From: Anaerobacillus sp.
GTDB lineage: Bacteria > Bacillota > Bacilli > Bacillales_H > Anaerobacillaceae
DNA length: 7,239 nucleotides
Reading direction: 5' to 3'
Assembly (NCBI GenBank): GCA_007120055.1
Contig: SKOL01000716.1
Coordinates: 1-7,239, forward strand
Shown: positions 1 to 5,805 of the stretch, one piece after another
Position numbering within the stretch: the first letter of the stretch is position 1
How the letters are laid out: each line of letters begins with the position of its first letter
Program-made: the position numbers and the translations under genes
The notes under the pieces: model-generated
The model's input: only the letters and a program-made list of their open reading frames with translations
Told to the model about the DNA's origin: nothing
Databases searched by the model: none

Positions 1-131
1 GAATTGGATATATTGCGGAATATCCGATTGAGCGCTTTTATCGAGATGCAAGAATTTCTAGACTTTATGAGGGAACATCTGAAATCCAGAAAAATATTAT
101 CGCTGCTCAACTTAAAAAACAGTATTCATAA
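1..131 (+). CDS. acyl-CoA dehydrogenase, C-terminal fragment (cut by window edge)
   Basis: The reading frame starting at base 3 is open from the window edge to a TAA at 129-131. It encodes 42 complete residues beginning [19 protein letters not shown] and ending in KKQYS. The fragment carries the family's C-terminal signature, in which G-x-G-Y, E, R and D are followed by DARI and then YEGTSEIQ. The Glu in YEGTSEIQ is the usual position of the catalytic base in short/medium-chain acyl-CoA dehydrogenases, which are FAD flavoproteins that oxidise acyl-CoA to trans-2-enoyl-CoA. It closely resembles the same segment of the complete dehydrogenase at 5806-6954 ([20 protein letters not shown]), so the locus encodes two paralogues. 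The stop is 32 nt before the next start, so it is probably co-transcribed with the thiolase. Chain-length preference cannot be judged from this fragment. Confidence 0.93.
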   Translation, partial: IGYIAEYPIERFYRDARISRLYEGTSEIQKNIIAAQLKKQYS

Positions 132-163
132 CACTAAATCAATATATTGAAAGGGGTCTAAAA

Positions 164-1348
164 ATGAAACAGGATATCGTAATTGTTAGTGCAGTTAGAA
201 CAGCAATTGGTCGCTATGGAGGTACTTTAAAAGATATAAATTCTGGTTATTTAGCTACAACAACTATTAAAGAGGCAATAGCTCGCGCTAATATTTCAGT
301 TGAACAAGTCGAAGAAGTAATTATGGGTGAAGTGCGTCAAACGTCAGAATCTTCCAATGTTGCTAGAGTAGCAGCGTTACGTGCAGGAGTTCCAGAAACT
401 ACTGCAGCATATACCGTCAACCGTCTTTGTGCTTCTGGAATGCAAGCAATAGCCAACGGCATACAGCAAATTGGCTATGGATTTGCTGATATCGTGGTTG
501 CAGGTGGAACTGAAAATATGAGTCGAGGACCAATTTATCTTCGGAACTCAAGGTTTGGTGGCGATAAAGCTCAACTTGTCGATTCAAATAGTGAAAATGG
601 ACAACAGCCTCAGGAAATTTATGGTGCGCGTCTTGGAATGGGTATGACTGCTGAAAATGTTGCATCGAGATTTGAAATTTCTCGTGAAGATCAGGACGCT
701 TTTGCGTATGAAAGTCAACGACGAGCTAGAATGGCAATAGAAAGGGATATTTTTAGAGAAGAAATTGTACCTGTAGAAGTCAAACAGAAAAAACAGACGA
801 TGAAATTTGATATCGATGAGTTTCCAAGATTTGATACTACGCTTGAAAAGTTAGCCGCACTTCGTCCACCATTTCTAGAGAATGGAACTGTAACAGCAGG
901 AAATGCTTGTGGGAGAAATGATGGTGCAGCCGCACTTGTGCTTATGACTAGTGAAAAAGCTACATCTTTAGGTTTAAAACCTTTAGCTAAAGTTGTTGAT
1001 TGGGCTGTAGCGGGAGTTTCCCCGGAAGTAATGGGGATAGGGCCAGTTCCTGCTGTAAACAAATTATTATCCCGTACAAGAAAAAAGGTAGACGATATCG
1101 GCTTGTTCGAGTTAAATGAAGCTTTTGCTGCTCAGGCACTTGCGTGTATTCGTCAATTAAATCTTGATGTGGAAAAAGTAAATGTAAACGGTGGGGCAAT
1201 CGCCCTTGGACACCCATTAGGTGCTACAGGAGCAAGGATTGTCACAACTCTTCTTCACGAAATGTTAAGGAGAAAAGAACAACTTGGTGTTGCAACGTTA
1301 TGTGTTGGTGGTGGCCAAGGTATGGCAATGATGATTGAACTTGTATAA
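164..1348 (+). CDS. thiolase (acetyl-CoA acyltransferase / acetoacetyl-CoA thiolase type)
   Basis: This 394-residue protein has the standard length for a degradative or biosynthetic thiolase, which cleaves or forms 3-oxoacyl-CoA using CoA/acetyl-CoA in the cytoplasm. The nucleophile Cys89 sits in VNRLCASG, Asn318 in NEAFAAQ, His350 in [11 protein letters not shown] and the acid/base Cys380 in LCVGGGQG, so the catalytic set is complete. The ATG start is preceded by GAAAGGGG (149-156) at 7-nt spacing. Two positions are unusual. The loop normally written HMGxTAENV reads GMGMTAENV (the His is Gly158), and the normal GNASGxNDG reads GNACGRNDG (Cys249). Both positions contact the CoA pantetheine in the Zoogloea-type enzyme. 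Residues 281-364 match the second thiolase at 62 of 84 positions by hand count. The preceding acyl-CoA dehydrogenase suggests a beta-oxidation role. The substrate is undetermined: acetoacetyl-CoA, a longer 3-oxoacyl-CoA or a branched one are all possible. Confidence 0.95.
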   Translation: MKQDIVIVSAVRTAIGRYGGTLKDINSGYLATTTIKEAIARANISVEQVEEVIMGEVRQTSESSNVARVAALRAGVPETTAAYTVNRLCASGMQAIANGIQQIGYGFADIVVAGGTENMSRGPIYLRNSRFGGDKAQLVDSNSENGQQPQEIYGARLGMGMTAENVASRFEISREDQDAFAYESQRRARMAIERDIFREEIVPVEVKQKKQTMKFDIDEFPRFDTTLEKLAALRPPFLENGTVTAGNACGRNDGAAALVLMTSEKATSLGLKPLAKVVDWAVAGVSPEVMGIGPVPAVNKLLSRTRKKVDDIGLFELNEAFAAQALACIRQLNLDVEKVNVNGGAIALGHPLGATGARIVTTLLHEMLRRKEQLGVATLCVGGGQGMAMMIELV

Positions 1349-1456
1349 ATAAAATTGAGGTGGCCTTATAAGGGTCGTTAAATTCTAAATTTTCCGATAA
1401 ATAAACGGTTTGTCTGTAGAGATATTGAAAATTTACAAGGTAAAGGGGGAGTTAAA

Positions 1457-2143
1457 TTGAATAAGGTTATAGATGAAAAACAGTTTATAGACCTGATTAA
1501 GGATGGAGATACTTTACTGGTTGGAGGTTTCGGTATATCAGGAGCCCCACTTACGCTAATTGACGCAATAGCAAGATCATCTGTTAAAGACTTGCGAGTT
1601 GTAAGTAATAATTTGGGTGTTATTGGAAAAGGATTAGGAAAATTAGTAGAAGCAAAGAAGATAAAGCATGTAACGGGTACCTATTTCACAACGAATAAAG
1701 AATGTATAAGGGCTTGGCAAAAAGGTGAATTTGAAATCGACCTTATACCACAAGGAACTATGGCAGAAGCAATTAGGTGTGGTGGTGCAGGTATCGGAGG
1801 CTTTTATACAAAAACAGCTGTAGGAACAGAGTTAGCGGTCGGAAAAGAAGAAAAGATTATAGACGGAGAAAAGTACCTCTTTCAAAAAGCTATAAAGGGG
1901 GATATTTCTATAATAAAAGCACTGAAAGCTGATCAACTAGGAAACTTGATTTATGATCATACCGCAAGAAACTTTAATCCAGCAATGGCAACTGCAGGAA
2001 AAGTTGTAATTGCTGAAGTAGACGAAGTGGTAGAAACCGGTAGTTTATCACCCTTTGAAATAGTTACTCCCCATGTTTATGTCGATTATATAGTAATGAA
2101 TAACTACGTTAAAAAAGGAGGAGTGTATATTGAGTCAGTTTGA
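1457..2143 (+). CDS. 3-oxoacid CoA-transferase subunit A (PcaI/ScoA-like)
   Basis: This is the alpha subunit (228 aa) of a family I CoA-transferase, which moves CoA between succinyl-CoA (or acetyl-CoA) and a 3-oxoacid such as 3-oxoadipate or acetoacetate through a glutamyl-CoA intermediate. Residues 16-31 (DGDTLLVGGFGISGAP) fit the family I subunit A signature. Further typical stretches are VVSNNLG (48-54), IPQGTMAEAIR (97-107), GGAGIGGFYT (109-118) and ARNFNP (170-175). The start codon is TTG at 1457, chosen because AAAGGGGGAG (1442-1451) lies 5 nt upstream and the protein begins where the family does. The 3' end overlaps the subunit B gene by 14 nt and contains its ribosome binding site, so the two are translationally coupled. 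Sequence features do not separate PcaI, ScoA and AtoD types. The PcaF-like thiolase downstream favours a 3-oxoadipate-like substrate. Confidence 0.94.
   Translation: MNKVIDEKQFIDLIKDGDTLLVGGFGISGAPLTLIDAIARSSVKDLRVVSNNLGVIGKGLGKLVEAKKIKHVTGTYFTTNKECIRAWQKGEFEIDLIPQGTMAEAIRCGGAGIGGFYTKTAVGTELAVGKEEKIIDGEKYLFQKAIKGDISIIKALKADQLGNLIYDHTARNFNPAMATAGKVVIAEVDEVVETGSLSPFEIVTPHVYVDYIVMNNYVKKGGVYIESV
2115..2124 (+). promoter_or_regulatory. strong ribosome binding site setting the TTG start of CoA-transferase subunit B
   Basis: AAGGAGGAGT is close to a full anti-Shine-Dalgarno complement and lies 6 nt before TTG at 2130, within the last codons of subunit A. It fixes the non-ATG start and indicates translational coupling with equal production of the two subunits. 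Confidence 0.85.
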
Positions 2144-2780
2144 TAAAGTAAAAATAGTTAAGAGAATTATTAATGAACTAGAGGAGAACCAAGTCGTTAA
2201 TTTAGGAATTGGAATTCCTACCATTATTCCAAATTATTTAAAAGGGAAAAAGATCTTTTTTCAGTCCGAAAATGGATTGCTTGGAATTGGGCCGGCACCA
2301 CCAGAAAATGAAATAAATATGGATTTGACCAGTGCCGGTAGAGAGCCAATAACGATGGAAATAGGTTCTTCGTTGTTTGATAGCTCAGCTTCGTTTGCGA
2401 TGATTAGGGGGGGACATATAGATGTAGCCGTACTTGGTGCATTACAAGTTGACCAAACTGGGGAAATTGCAAATTGGGCAGTACCTGGGAAAGCAGTTCT
2501 AGGTGTGGGTGGTGCTATGGATTTAATAGTGGGTGCCAAAAAGGTCATAATTGCCATGACACATACTTCAAAAGATAATCAGCCGAAACTTGTAGAGAAA
2601 CTTACTTTTCCAAGTAGTGGTAGCCGAAAAATAGATATGGTTGTTACTGAACATGCAGTATTTAAATTCAATAACAATAAGATGATACTTATTGAAATAA
2701 TTTCAGATATTACATTAGAAGAATTAATGAAAATTACTGAGGCGAACTTTATCGTTGAGGAAAAATTGCTTAGTAAATAA
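2130..2780 (+). CDS. 3-oxoacid CoA-transferase subunit B (PcaJ/ScoB-like)
   Basis: This is the beta subunit (216 aa, the usual length) and carries the catalytic residue of the CoA-transferase. Glu47 lies in FQSENGLLG (44-52), which fits the family I subunit B signature and is the residue that forms the glutamyl-CoA thioester. Other family stretches are NLGIGIPT (24-31), RGGHIDVAVLGALQVD, IANWAVPGK and GVGGAMDLIVGAKKV. The start is TTG at 2130, with the strong site AAGGAGGAG (2115-2123) 6 nt upstream, inside the subunit A gene. No in-frame ATG near the N-terminus is a better choice. It pairs with the overlapping subunit A gene, most likely as an A2B2 heterotetramer. A 152-nt gap follows before the second thiolase. 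The free-acid substrate is not determined; 3-oxoadipate, acetoacetate or a related 3-oxoacid would all fit. Confidence 0.94.
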   Translation: MSQFDKVKIVKRIINELEENQVVNLGIGIPTIIPNYLKGKKIFFQSENGLLGIGPAPPENEINMDLTSAGREPITMEIGSSLFDSSASFAMIRGGHIDVAVLGALQVDQTGEIANWAVPGKAVLGVGGAMDLIVGAKKVIIAMTHTSKDNQPKLVEKLTFPSSGSRKIDMVVTEHAVFKFNNNKMILIEIISDITLEELMKITEANFIVEEKLLSK

Positions 2781-2808
2781 TTTCATTAGTTTCTGATTAG
2801 TAAGTATT

Positions 2809-2828
2809 TATAAATATGTATAAATATG
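2809..2828 (+). repeat. perfect tandem repeat of a 10-bp unit, TATAAATATG x2
   Basis: The unit TATAAATATG occurs twice in direct succession, one DNA helical turn apart, ending 4 nt before the candidate -35 box at 2833. It could be paired regulator half-sites or AT-rich upstream promoter DNA. No regulator family is recognised. Confidence 0.6.
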
Positions 2829-2855
2829 ACTCTTGAATAGTGAGTTGAGAAAAAA

Positions 2856-2861
2856 CATAAT
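2856..2861 (+). promoter_or_regulatory. candidate sigma-A promoter for the PcaF-like thiolase (-35 TTGAAT 2833-2838, -10 CATAAT 2856-2861)
   Basis: TTGAAT (4/6 to TTGACA) and CATAAT (5/6 to TATAAT) are separated by exactly 17 nt in the 152-nt gap between CoA-transferase subunit B and the second thiolase. Transcription would begin near 2868, about 65 nt before the GTG start. The DNA just upstream is very AT-rich and holds a tandem 10-bp repeat (2809-2828), which could act like an UP element. A short match like this can occur by chance in AT-rich DNA, so confidence is limited. Confidence 0.35.
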
Positions 2862-2932
2862 TGGTTTACCTGATGAATCTTAGCACAACGGGATAGGTTA
2901 GAATTGTTAAATTAAGAAATGAGGGATTATGA

Positions 2933-4129
2933 GTGGAAAAAGCAGTAATAGTAGATGCCGTAAGAACCCCGATTGGTCGTTATGGTGGAGTGCTGAAAAA
3001 TGTAAGACCTGATGACCTAGCATCATTTGTTATAAAAGCACTTTTAGAAAGAAATAAATTTCCAAAAGAGGAAATAGAAGATGTTATTTTTGGGTGTGCT
3101 AATCAAGCTGGGGAAGACAACCGAAACGTGGCTAAGATGGCAGCACTTTTAGCAGAAGTTCCTTTGTCAGCTGGTGGAGTGACAGTTAATAGACTTTGTG
3201 GGTCTAGCCTAGAAGCAGTAAATCAAGCAGCAAAGGCAATCATGTGTGGAGAAGGTGATATATATATTGCAGGTGGAACAGAGAGCATGACGAGAGCTCC
3301 ATTTGTGACTGCAAAGCAAACAAAACCATTTCAAAGATATACGGAAACTTATGATACAACAATTGGATGGCGTTTTACTAATAAAAAATTAGCAGAAATG
3401 CATTACCCTTATTCAATGATTGAAACAGCTGACAATGTTGCTGAAAAATACAATATTACTAGGGGAAGACAGGATGAATTTGCTTTAGAAAGTCAGAAAA
3501 AGGCAAAGAAAGCAATTGAGTCTGAAAGATTGAAAGATGAAATTGTTTCTATTGAAGTTTATGAGAATAAGAGTATCGTATGTGTTGATCATGATGAGCA
3601 TCCACGACCAGAAACTACGTTGGAAAAGCTAAACAAGATGAAGGCAGTGAATCCCGATGGTACTGTTACAGCAGGGAATGCTTCAGGGATTAATGATGGT
3701 GCGGCTGCATTATTGATTATGAGTGAAAGTAAGGCGATTGAGTTAAACTTAACGCCGATGGCTTATATTGAATCATTTGCTGTTGCAGGAGTTGATCCTA
3801 AGTTTATGGGAATTGGACCTGTTCCAGCTTCAAAGAAAGCACTAAAAAGAGCTGGTATTGAGGTTGATGACTTAGGGCTAATTGAGCTAAATGAAGCTTT
3901 TGCTGCGCAGTCTTTAGCTTGTATAGATGAACTAGGGTTAGACATGGAGAAAGTGAATGTAAATGGGGGATCTATTGCATTCGGTCATCCACTAGGGGCA
4001 AGTGGGGCTAGGATTTTAACTACGTTATTATATGAAATGAAAAAAAGGGATGTAGAATATGGGCTTGCTACTATGTGCATTGGAGTGGGGCAAGGTATTG
4101 CAACGCTTGTAAGAAAATATAATATGTAA
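2933..4129 (+). CDS. pcaF: PcaF-type thiolase (likely 3-oxoadipyl-CoA thiolase)
   Basis: The 398-residue thiolase has a complete active site: Cys89 in VNRLCGSS, Asn320 in ELNEAFAAQ, His352 in [11 protein letters not shown] and Cys382 in MCIGVGQG. Several stretches are typical of 3-oxoadipyl-CoA thiolases (PcaF, DcaF, PaaJ): [18 protein letters not shown] (53-70), [10 protein letters not shown] (141-150), METADNV-like [10 protein letters not shown] (161-170) in place of HMGx[16 protein letters not shown] (223-233), and CIGVGQG rather than CIGGGQG near the C-terminus. Such enzymes split 3-oxoadipyl-CoA into succinyl-CoA and acetyl-CoA, ending the beta-ketoadipate, phenylacetate and adipate routes. 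The start is GTG at 2933 with GAGGG (2921-2925) 7 nt upstream; the nearby ATG at 2929 is in another frame. The CoA-transferase genes just upstream match the PcaI-PcaJ-PcaF order. Thiolase class is certain, while 3-oxoadipyl specificity is inferred from motifs and neighbours. Confidence 0.9.
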   Translation: MEKAVIVDAVRTPIGRYGGVLKNVRPDDLASFVIKALLERNKFPKEEIEDVIFGCANQAGEDNRNVAKMAALLAEVPLSAGGVTVNRLCGSSLEAVNQAAKAIMCGEGDIYIAGGTESMTRAPFVTAKQTKPFQRYTETYDTTIGWRFTNKKLAEMHYPYSMIETADNVAEKYNITRGRQDEFALESQKKAKKAIESERLKDEIVSIEVYENKSIVCVDHDEHPRPETTLEKLNKMKAVNPDGTVTAGNASGINDGAAALLIMSESKAIELNLTPMAYIESFAVAGVDPKFMGIGPVPASKKALKRAGIEVDDLGLIELNEAFAAQSLACIDELGLDMEKVNVNGGSIAFGHPLGASGARILTTLLYEMKKRDVEYGLATMCIGVGQGIATLVRKYNM

Positions 4130-4161
4130 TGATAATGAAATGATTTTGATTTTTCACGAGA

Positions 4162-4198
4162 AACTTTAGCTTTTACCGTGGGTGCGGTTTAAGCAGTT
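4162..4198 (+). other. imperfect inverted repeat downstream of the PcaF-like thiolase (weak terminator or operator)
   Basis: The arms AACT-tta-GCTT-tt-ACCG and CGGT-tt-AAGC-AGTT surround a 6-nt loop (4179-4184). They give 12 potential base pairs with a 2x2 internal loop and a 3-nt bulge. Only a broken T-run (gttttgct) follows, so it is a poor intrinsic terminator. It could equally be a regulator site for the gene starting at 4313. Confidence 0.4.
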
Positions 4199-4312
4199 GT
4201 TTTGCTCTATTTACCTAAAGATATCCGTGTTAAAAAGAGAATTTTAGTAAATGGTAGATTAATTAACTGCGATTATAACCTTTAAAACTAAAGTTTATAA
4301 AAGGGGATTTTT

Positions 4313-5368
4313 ATGTGTGAAAGGATTAGGGTAGGTATTATTGGAGGTGGATTTGGTGCAAAAGTGCATGCGCCACTGATGAAAAGCCATCCGGGATTTG
4401 AGGTCGTTGCTATCTCTAGTGTTTCAAGAGGTAGAATCGAGGATATCAAACAAGTAACAGGACTTGAAAATGTTTATGATAATTGGCAAGAAATGCTTGT
4501 AAAAGAAAAGTTAGATTTAGTTTCTATTGTTTCCGCACCATTATTACATCATGATATGGTTTTAGGATCTTTTAAACACGGTTGTCATGTTTTATGTGAA
4601 AAACCAATGGCAGCTAATACTAATGAAGCAGAAAAGATGATTAAAGCCAAGGATAAAGCGAATAAATTAGGTTTTATTAATTTTGAGTTCCGCTATTTAC
4701 CTGCAAGACAAAAAGTAAAGGAAGTCATTACAAGCGGTCAACTAGGAAAGATTATGCATGTGAACTATACATTCAGCTTACCTGGATATGAAAGAGCAAT
4801 TTCAAGTAAAAGAGGATGGCTTAGCCAAGAAGATCAAGCCGGCGGAATGTTGGGCGCCTATGGTTCACATATGTTTGATTCTTTATTATGGTGGATGGAT
4901 CAAAAAATAAATTTTGTTAAAGGTCAATTGGCGACACACGTTCCATTATTTGTTGATGAAAATGGAGAAAAAGAAGTCCGGACTGCTGATGATACATTTC
5001 AAGCAGTAGGTTCATTTACTAGTGGTACAACTTTTACAGTTGGACTAATAAGTGTTTCTCGCCATTCTCCAGGTTGGAGGCTTGAGGTGTATGGAACAGA
5101 TGGAACTCTTATTATGAATGAAGATAAAAAAGTATTTGTAGGTATTGGTAATGAGCCTATTGCTGAAGTAGAAGTAGGAGCTGAGCGTAATGTTCCAGAG
5201 GATATGAGTAAAATTGATACTCGTTATTTCCAAGCTTTTTACCCATTTTTAGATTATGTTTATGAAGCAGTGATAAATGACCGTATGCATCCTCATTTAC
5301 CAACTTTTGAGTCTGGTCGTGAGGTACAAATTATTTTAGATGAGATAAGAAAATCTCATAAATTATAA
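4313..5368 (+). CDS. Gfo/Idh/MocA-family NAD(P)-dependent oxidoreductase
   Basis: The protein is 351 residues, typical for the family. An N-terminal Rossmann fold shows VGIIGGGFGAKVHAP (7-21), and CEKPMA (95-100) carries the conserved Lys97. A C-terminal alpha/beta substrate domain follows with GGMLGAYGSHMFD (177-189). His186 is at the usual catalytic His position, but the Asp normally four residues before it (as in inositol dehydrogenases) is Ala182. These enzymes usually oxidise or reduce sugars, cyclitols or related hydroxy compounds with NAD(P). Its job among acyl-CoA genes is unknown. The ATG is set by AAAAGGGG (4299-4306), 6 nt upstream. A gap of 183 nt separates it from the thiolase; the only promoter-like element is TATAAC (4274-4279) without a good -35. 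A terminator follows at 5416. Family assignment is firm, the substrate is not. Confidence 0.93.
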   Translation: MCERIRVGIIGGGFGAKVHAPLMKSHPGFEVVAISSVSRGRIEDIKQVTGLENVYDNWQEMLVKEKLDLVSIVSAPLLHHDMVLGSFKHGCHVLCEKPMAANTNEAEKMIKAKDKANKLGFINFEFRYLPARQKVKEVITSGQLGKIMHVNYTFSLPGYERAISSKRGWLSQEDQAGGMLGAYGSHMFDSLLWWMDQKINFVKGQLATHVPLFVDENGEKEVRTADDTFQAVGSFTSGTTFTVGLISVSRHSPGWRLEVYGTDGTLIMNEDKKVFVGIGNEPIAEVEVGAERNVPEDMSKIDTRYFQAFYPFLDYVYEAVINDRMHPHLPTFESGREVQIILDEIRKSHKL

Positions 5369-5415
5369 TGATATTATTTGAAGTTTTGAATAGCTAAAGA
5401 GTAAGAAATAATAGG

Positions 5416-5452
5416 GTGCTACGCTTTAATAATGGCTGTAGCACTTTTTTTT
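5416..5452 (+). terminator. intrinsic (Rho-independent) terminator after the Gfo/Idh/MocA gene
   Basis: A perfect 7-bp stem, GTGCTAC (5416-5422) and GTAGCAC (5438-5444), with a 15-nt loop is followed directly by eight T residues (5445-5452). It lies 47 nt after the stop at 5368 and closes the upstream transcription unit, so the dehydrogenase at 5806 needs its own promoter. Confidence 0.88.
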
Positions 5453-5754
5453 GACTTTTAAAGAGGGTAGTTCGGTGACTGTTATACGATTTAAAAATAC
5501 AGAATTCACAGATAATTAATACAATTCAGAAATGAATGATTAATATATACACTAAATTTCGCTTATTATCCCTATAATATAACAATTAAGAATTAATATT
5601 GATTTATTTTTGAATTAATTTCGGAAACGAAGATAGAAGAATGTGAGAACTCGTAAGGGGAATTAAAAATTTTGAATAGAATTTTCTTTTGGAACTATCG
5701 ATTTTATTGACTTGAAAATGAATGATAACAACTGAATACCTACTTGAAATAAAG

Positions 5755-5771
5755 TTGGCATGGAATTTGCA
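5755..5771 (+). promoter_or_regulatory. sigma-54 (SigL) type -24/-12 promoter for acyl-CoA dehydrogenase
   Basis: The 17-nt stretch TTGGCATGGAATTTGCA matches the sigma-54 consensus YTGGCACGNNNNTTGCW at every defined position except one (T for C at 5761). The invariant GG (5757-5758) and GC (5769-5770) are separated by exactly 10 nt. Transcription is expected about 12 nt after the GC, near 5782, giving a short leader before the ribosome binding site at 5791. No competing sigma-A promoter with acceptable spacing is seen: TATAAT at 5774-5779 lacks a -35 at 16-18 nt. Expression would need an AAA+ enhancer-binding protein, as for bkd, roc and aco operons of Bacillus. Confidence 0.8.
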
Positions 5772-5790
5772 TTTATAATTGTAAATCGAA

Positions 5791-5800
5791 GAAGGAGTGA
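5791..5800 (+). promoter_or_regulatory. ribosome binding site deciding the acyl-CoA dehydrogenase start (ATG 5806)
   Basis: GAAGGAGTGA contains the core AAGGAG (5792-5797) 8 nt before ATG 5806. An in-frame GTG at 5797 overlaps this site and has no ribosome binding site of its own, so it is unlikely to be the start. Confidence 0.88.
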
Positions 5801-5805
5801 AAAAA

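Larger units (their letters stand above)
5369..5805 (+). other. 437-nt AT-rich intergenic regulatory region
   Basis: No supported gene lies here. It holds the terminator at 5416-5452 and then about 300 nt of strongly AT-rich DNA. Within that are a direct repeat AAATGAATGAT (5530-5540 and 5716-5726), a short dyad TTCG-GAAA-CGAA (5620-5631), the sigma-54-type promoter (5755-5771) and the ribosome binding site at 5791. An upstream stretch of this length, AT-rich and bendable, is what an enhancer-binding activator of a sigma-54 promoter would require. That link is inference. Confidence 0.6.

Noticed and set aside
715..1062. Minus-strand open frame of 115 codons inside the first thiolase, and similar antisense frames elsewhere
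   Set aside because: They lie opposite genes with clear family motifs, lack convincing ribosome binding sites and encode no recognisable domain.
1364..1373. 10-bp palindrome CCTTATAAGG between the first thiolase and the CoA-transferase, with a weak TTGAGG-17-TTAAAT promoter match overlapping
   Set aside because: The palindrome has no loop and is too short to form a hairpin; the promoter match is only 4/6 in each box.
2929..2931. ATG just before the second thiolase as its start
   Set aside because: It is out of frame with the thiolase; GTG 2933 is in frame, at the family N-terminus and properly spaced from GAGGG.
4190..4206. Second sigma-54-like element before the oxidoreductase gene (TTGCT with correct spacing)
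   Set aside because: The -24 half reads TAAGCA, lacking one of the invariant GG pair and several other consensus bases.
4274..4279. TATAAC as -10 of a sigma-A promoter for the oxidoreductase
   Set aside because: The hexamer 17 nt upstream (ATGGTA) matches only half of the -35 consensus; not strong enough to list as a feature.
5672..5710. Twelve-codon ORF from TTG 5672 rich in aromatic residues (IFFWNYRFY), preceded by TAAGGGG: leader peptide candidate
   Set aside because: It lies upstream of the sigma-54 promoter, so is outside that transcript, and no attenuator hairpins follow; a 12-codon frame in AT-rich DNA is easily chance.
5797..5805. GTG at 5797 as the start of the acyl-CoA dehydrogenase, adding three residues
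   Set aside because: The GTG is part of the ribosome binding site GAAGGAGTGA that serves ATG 5806; it has no site of its own.
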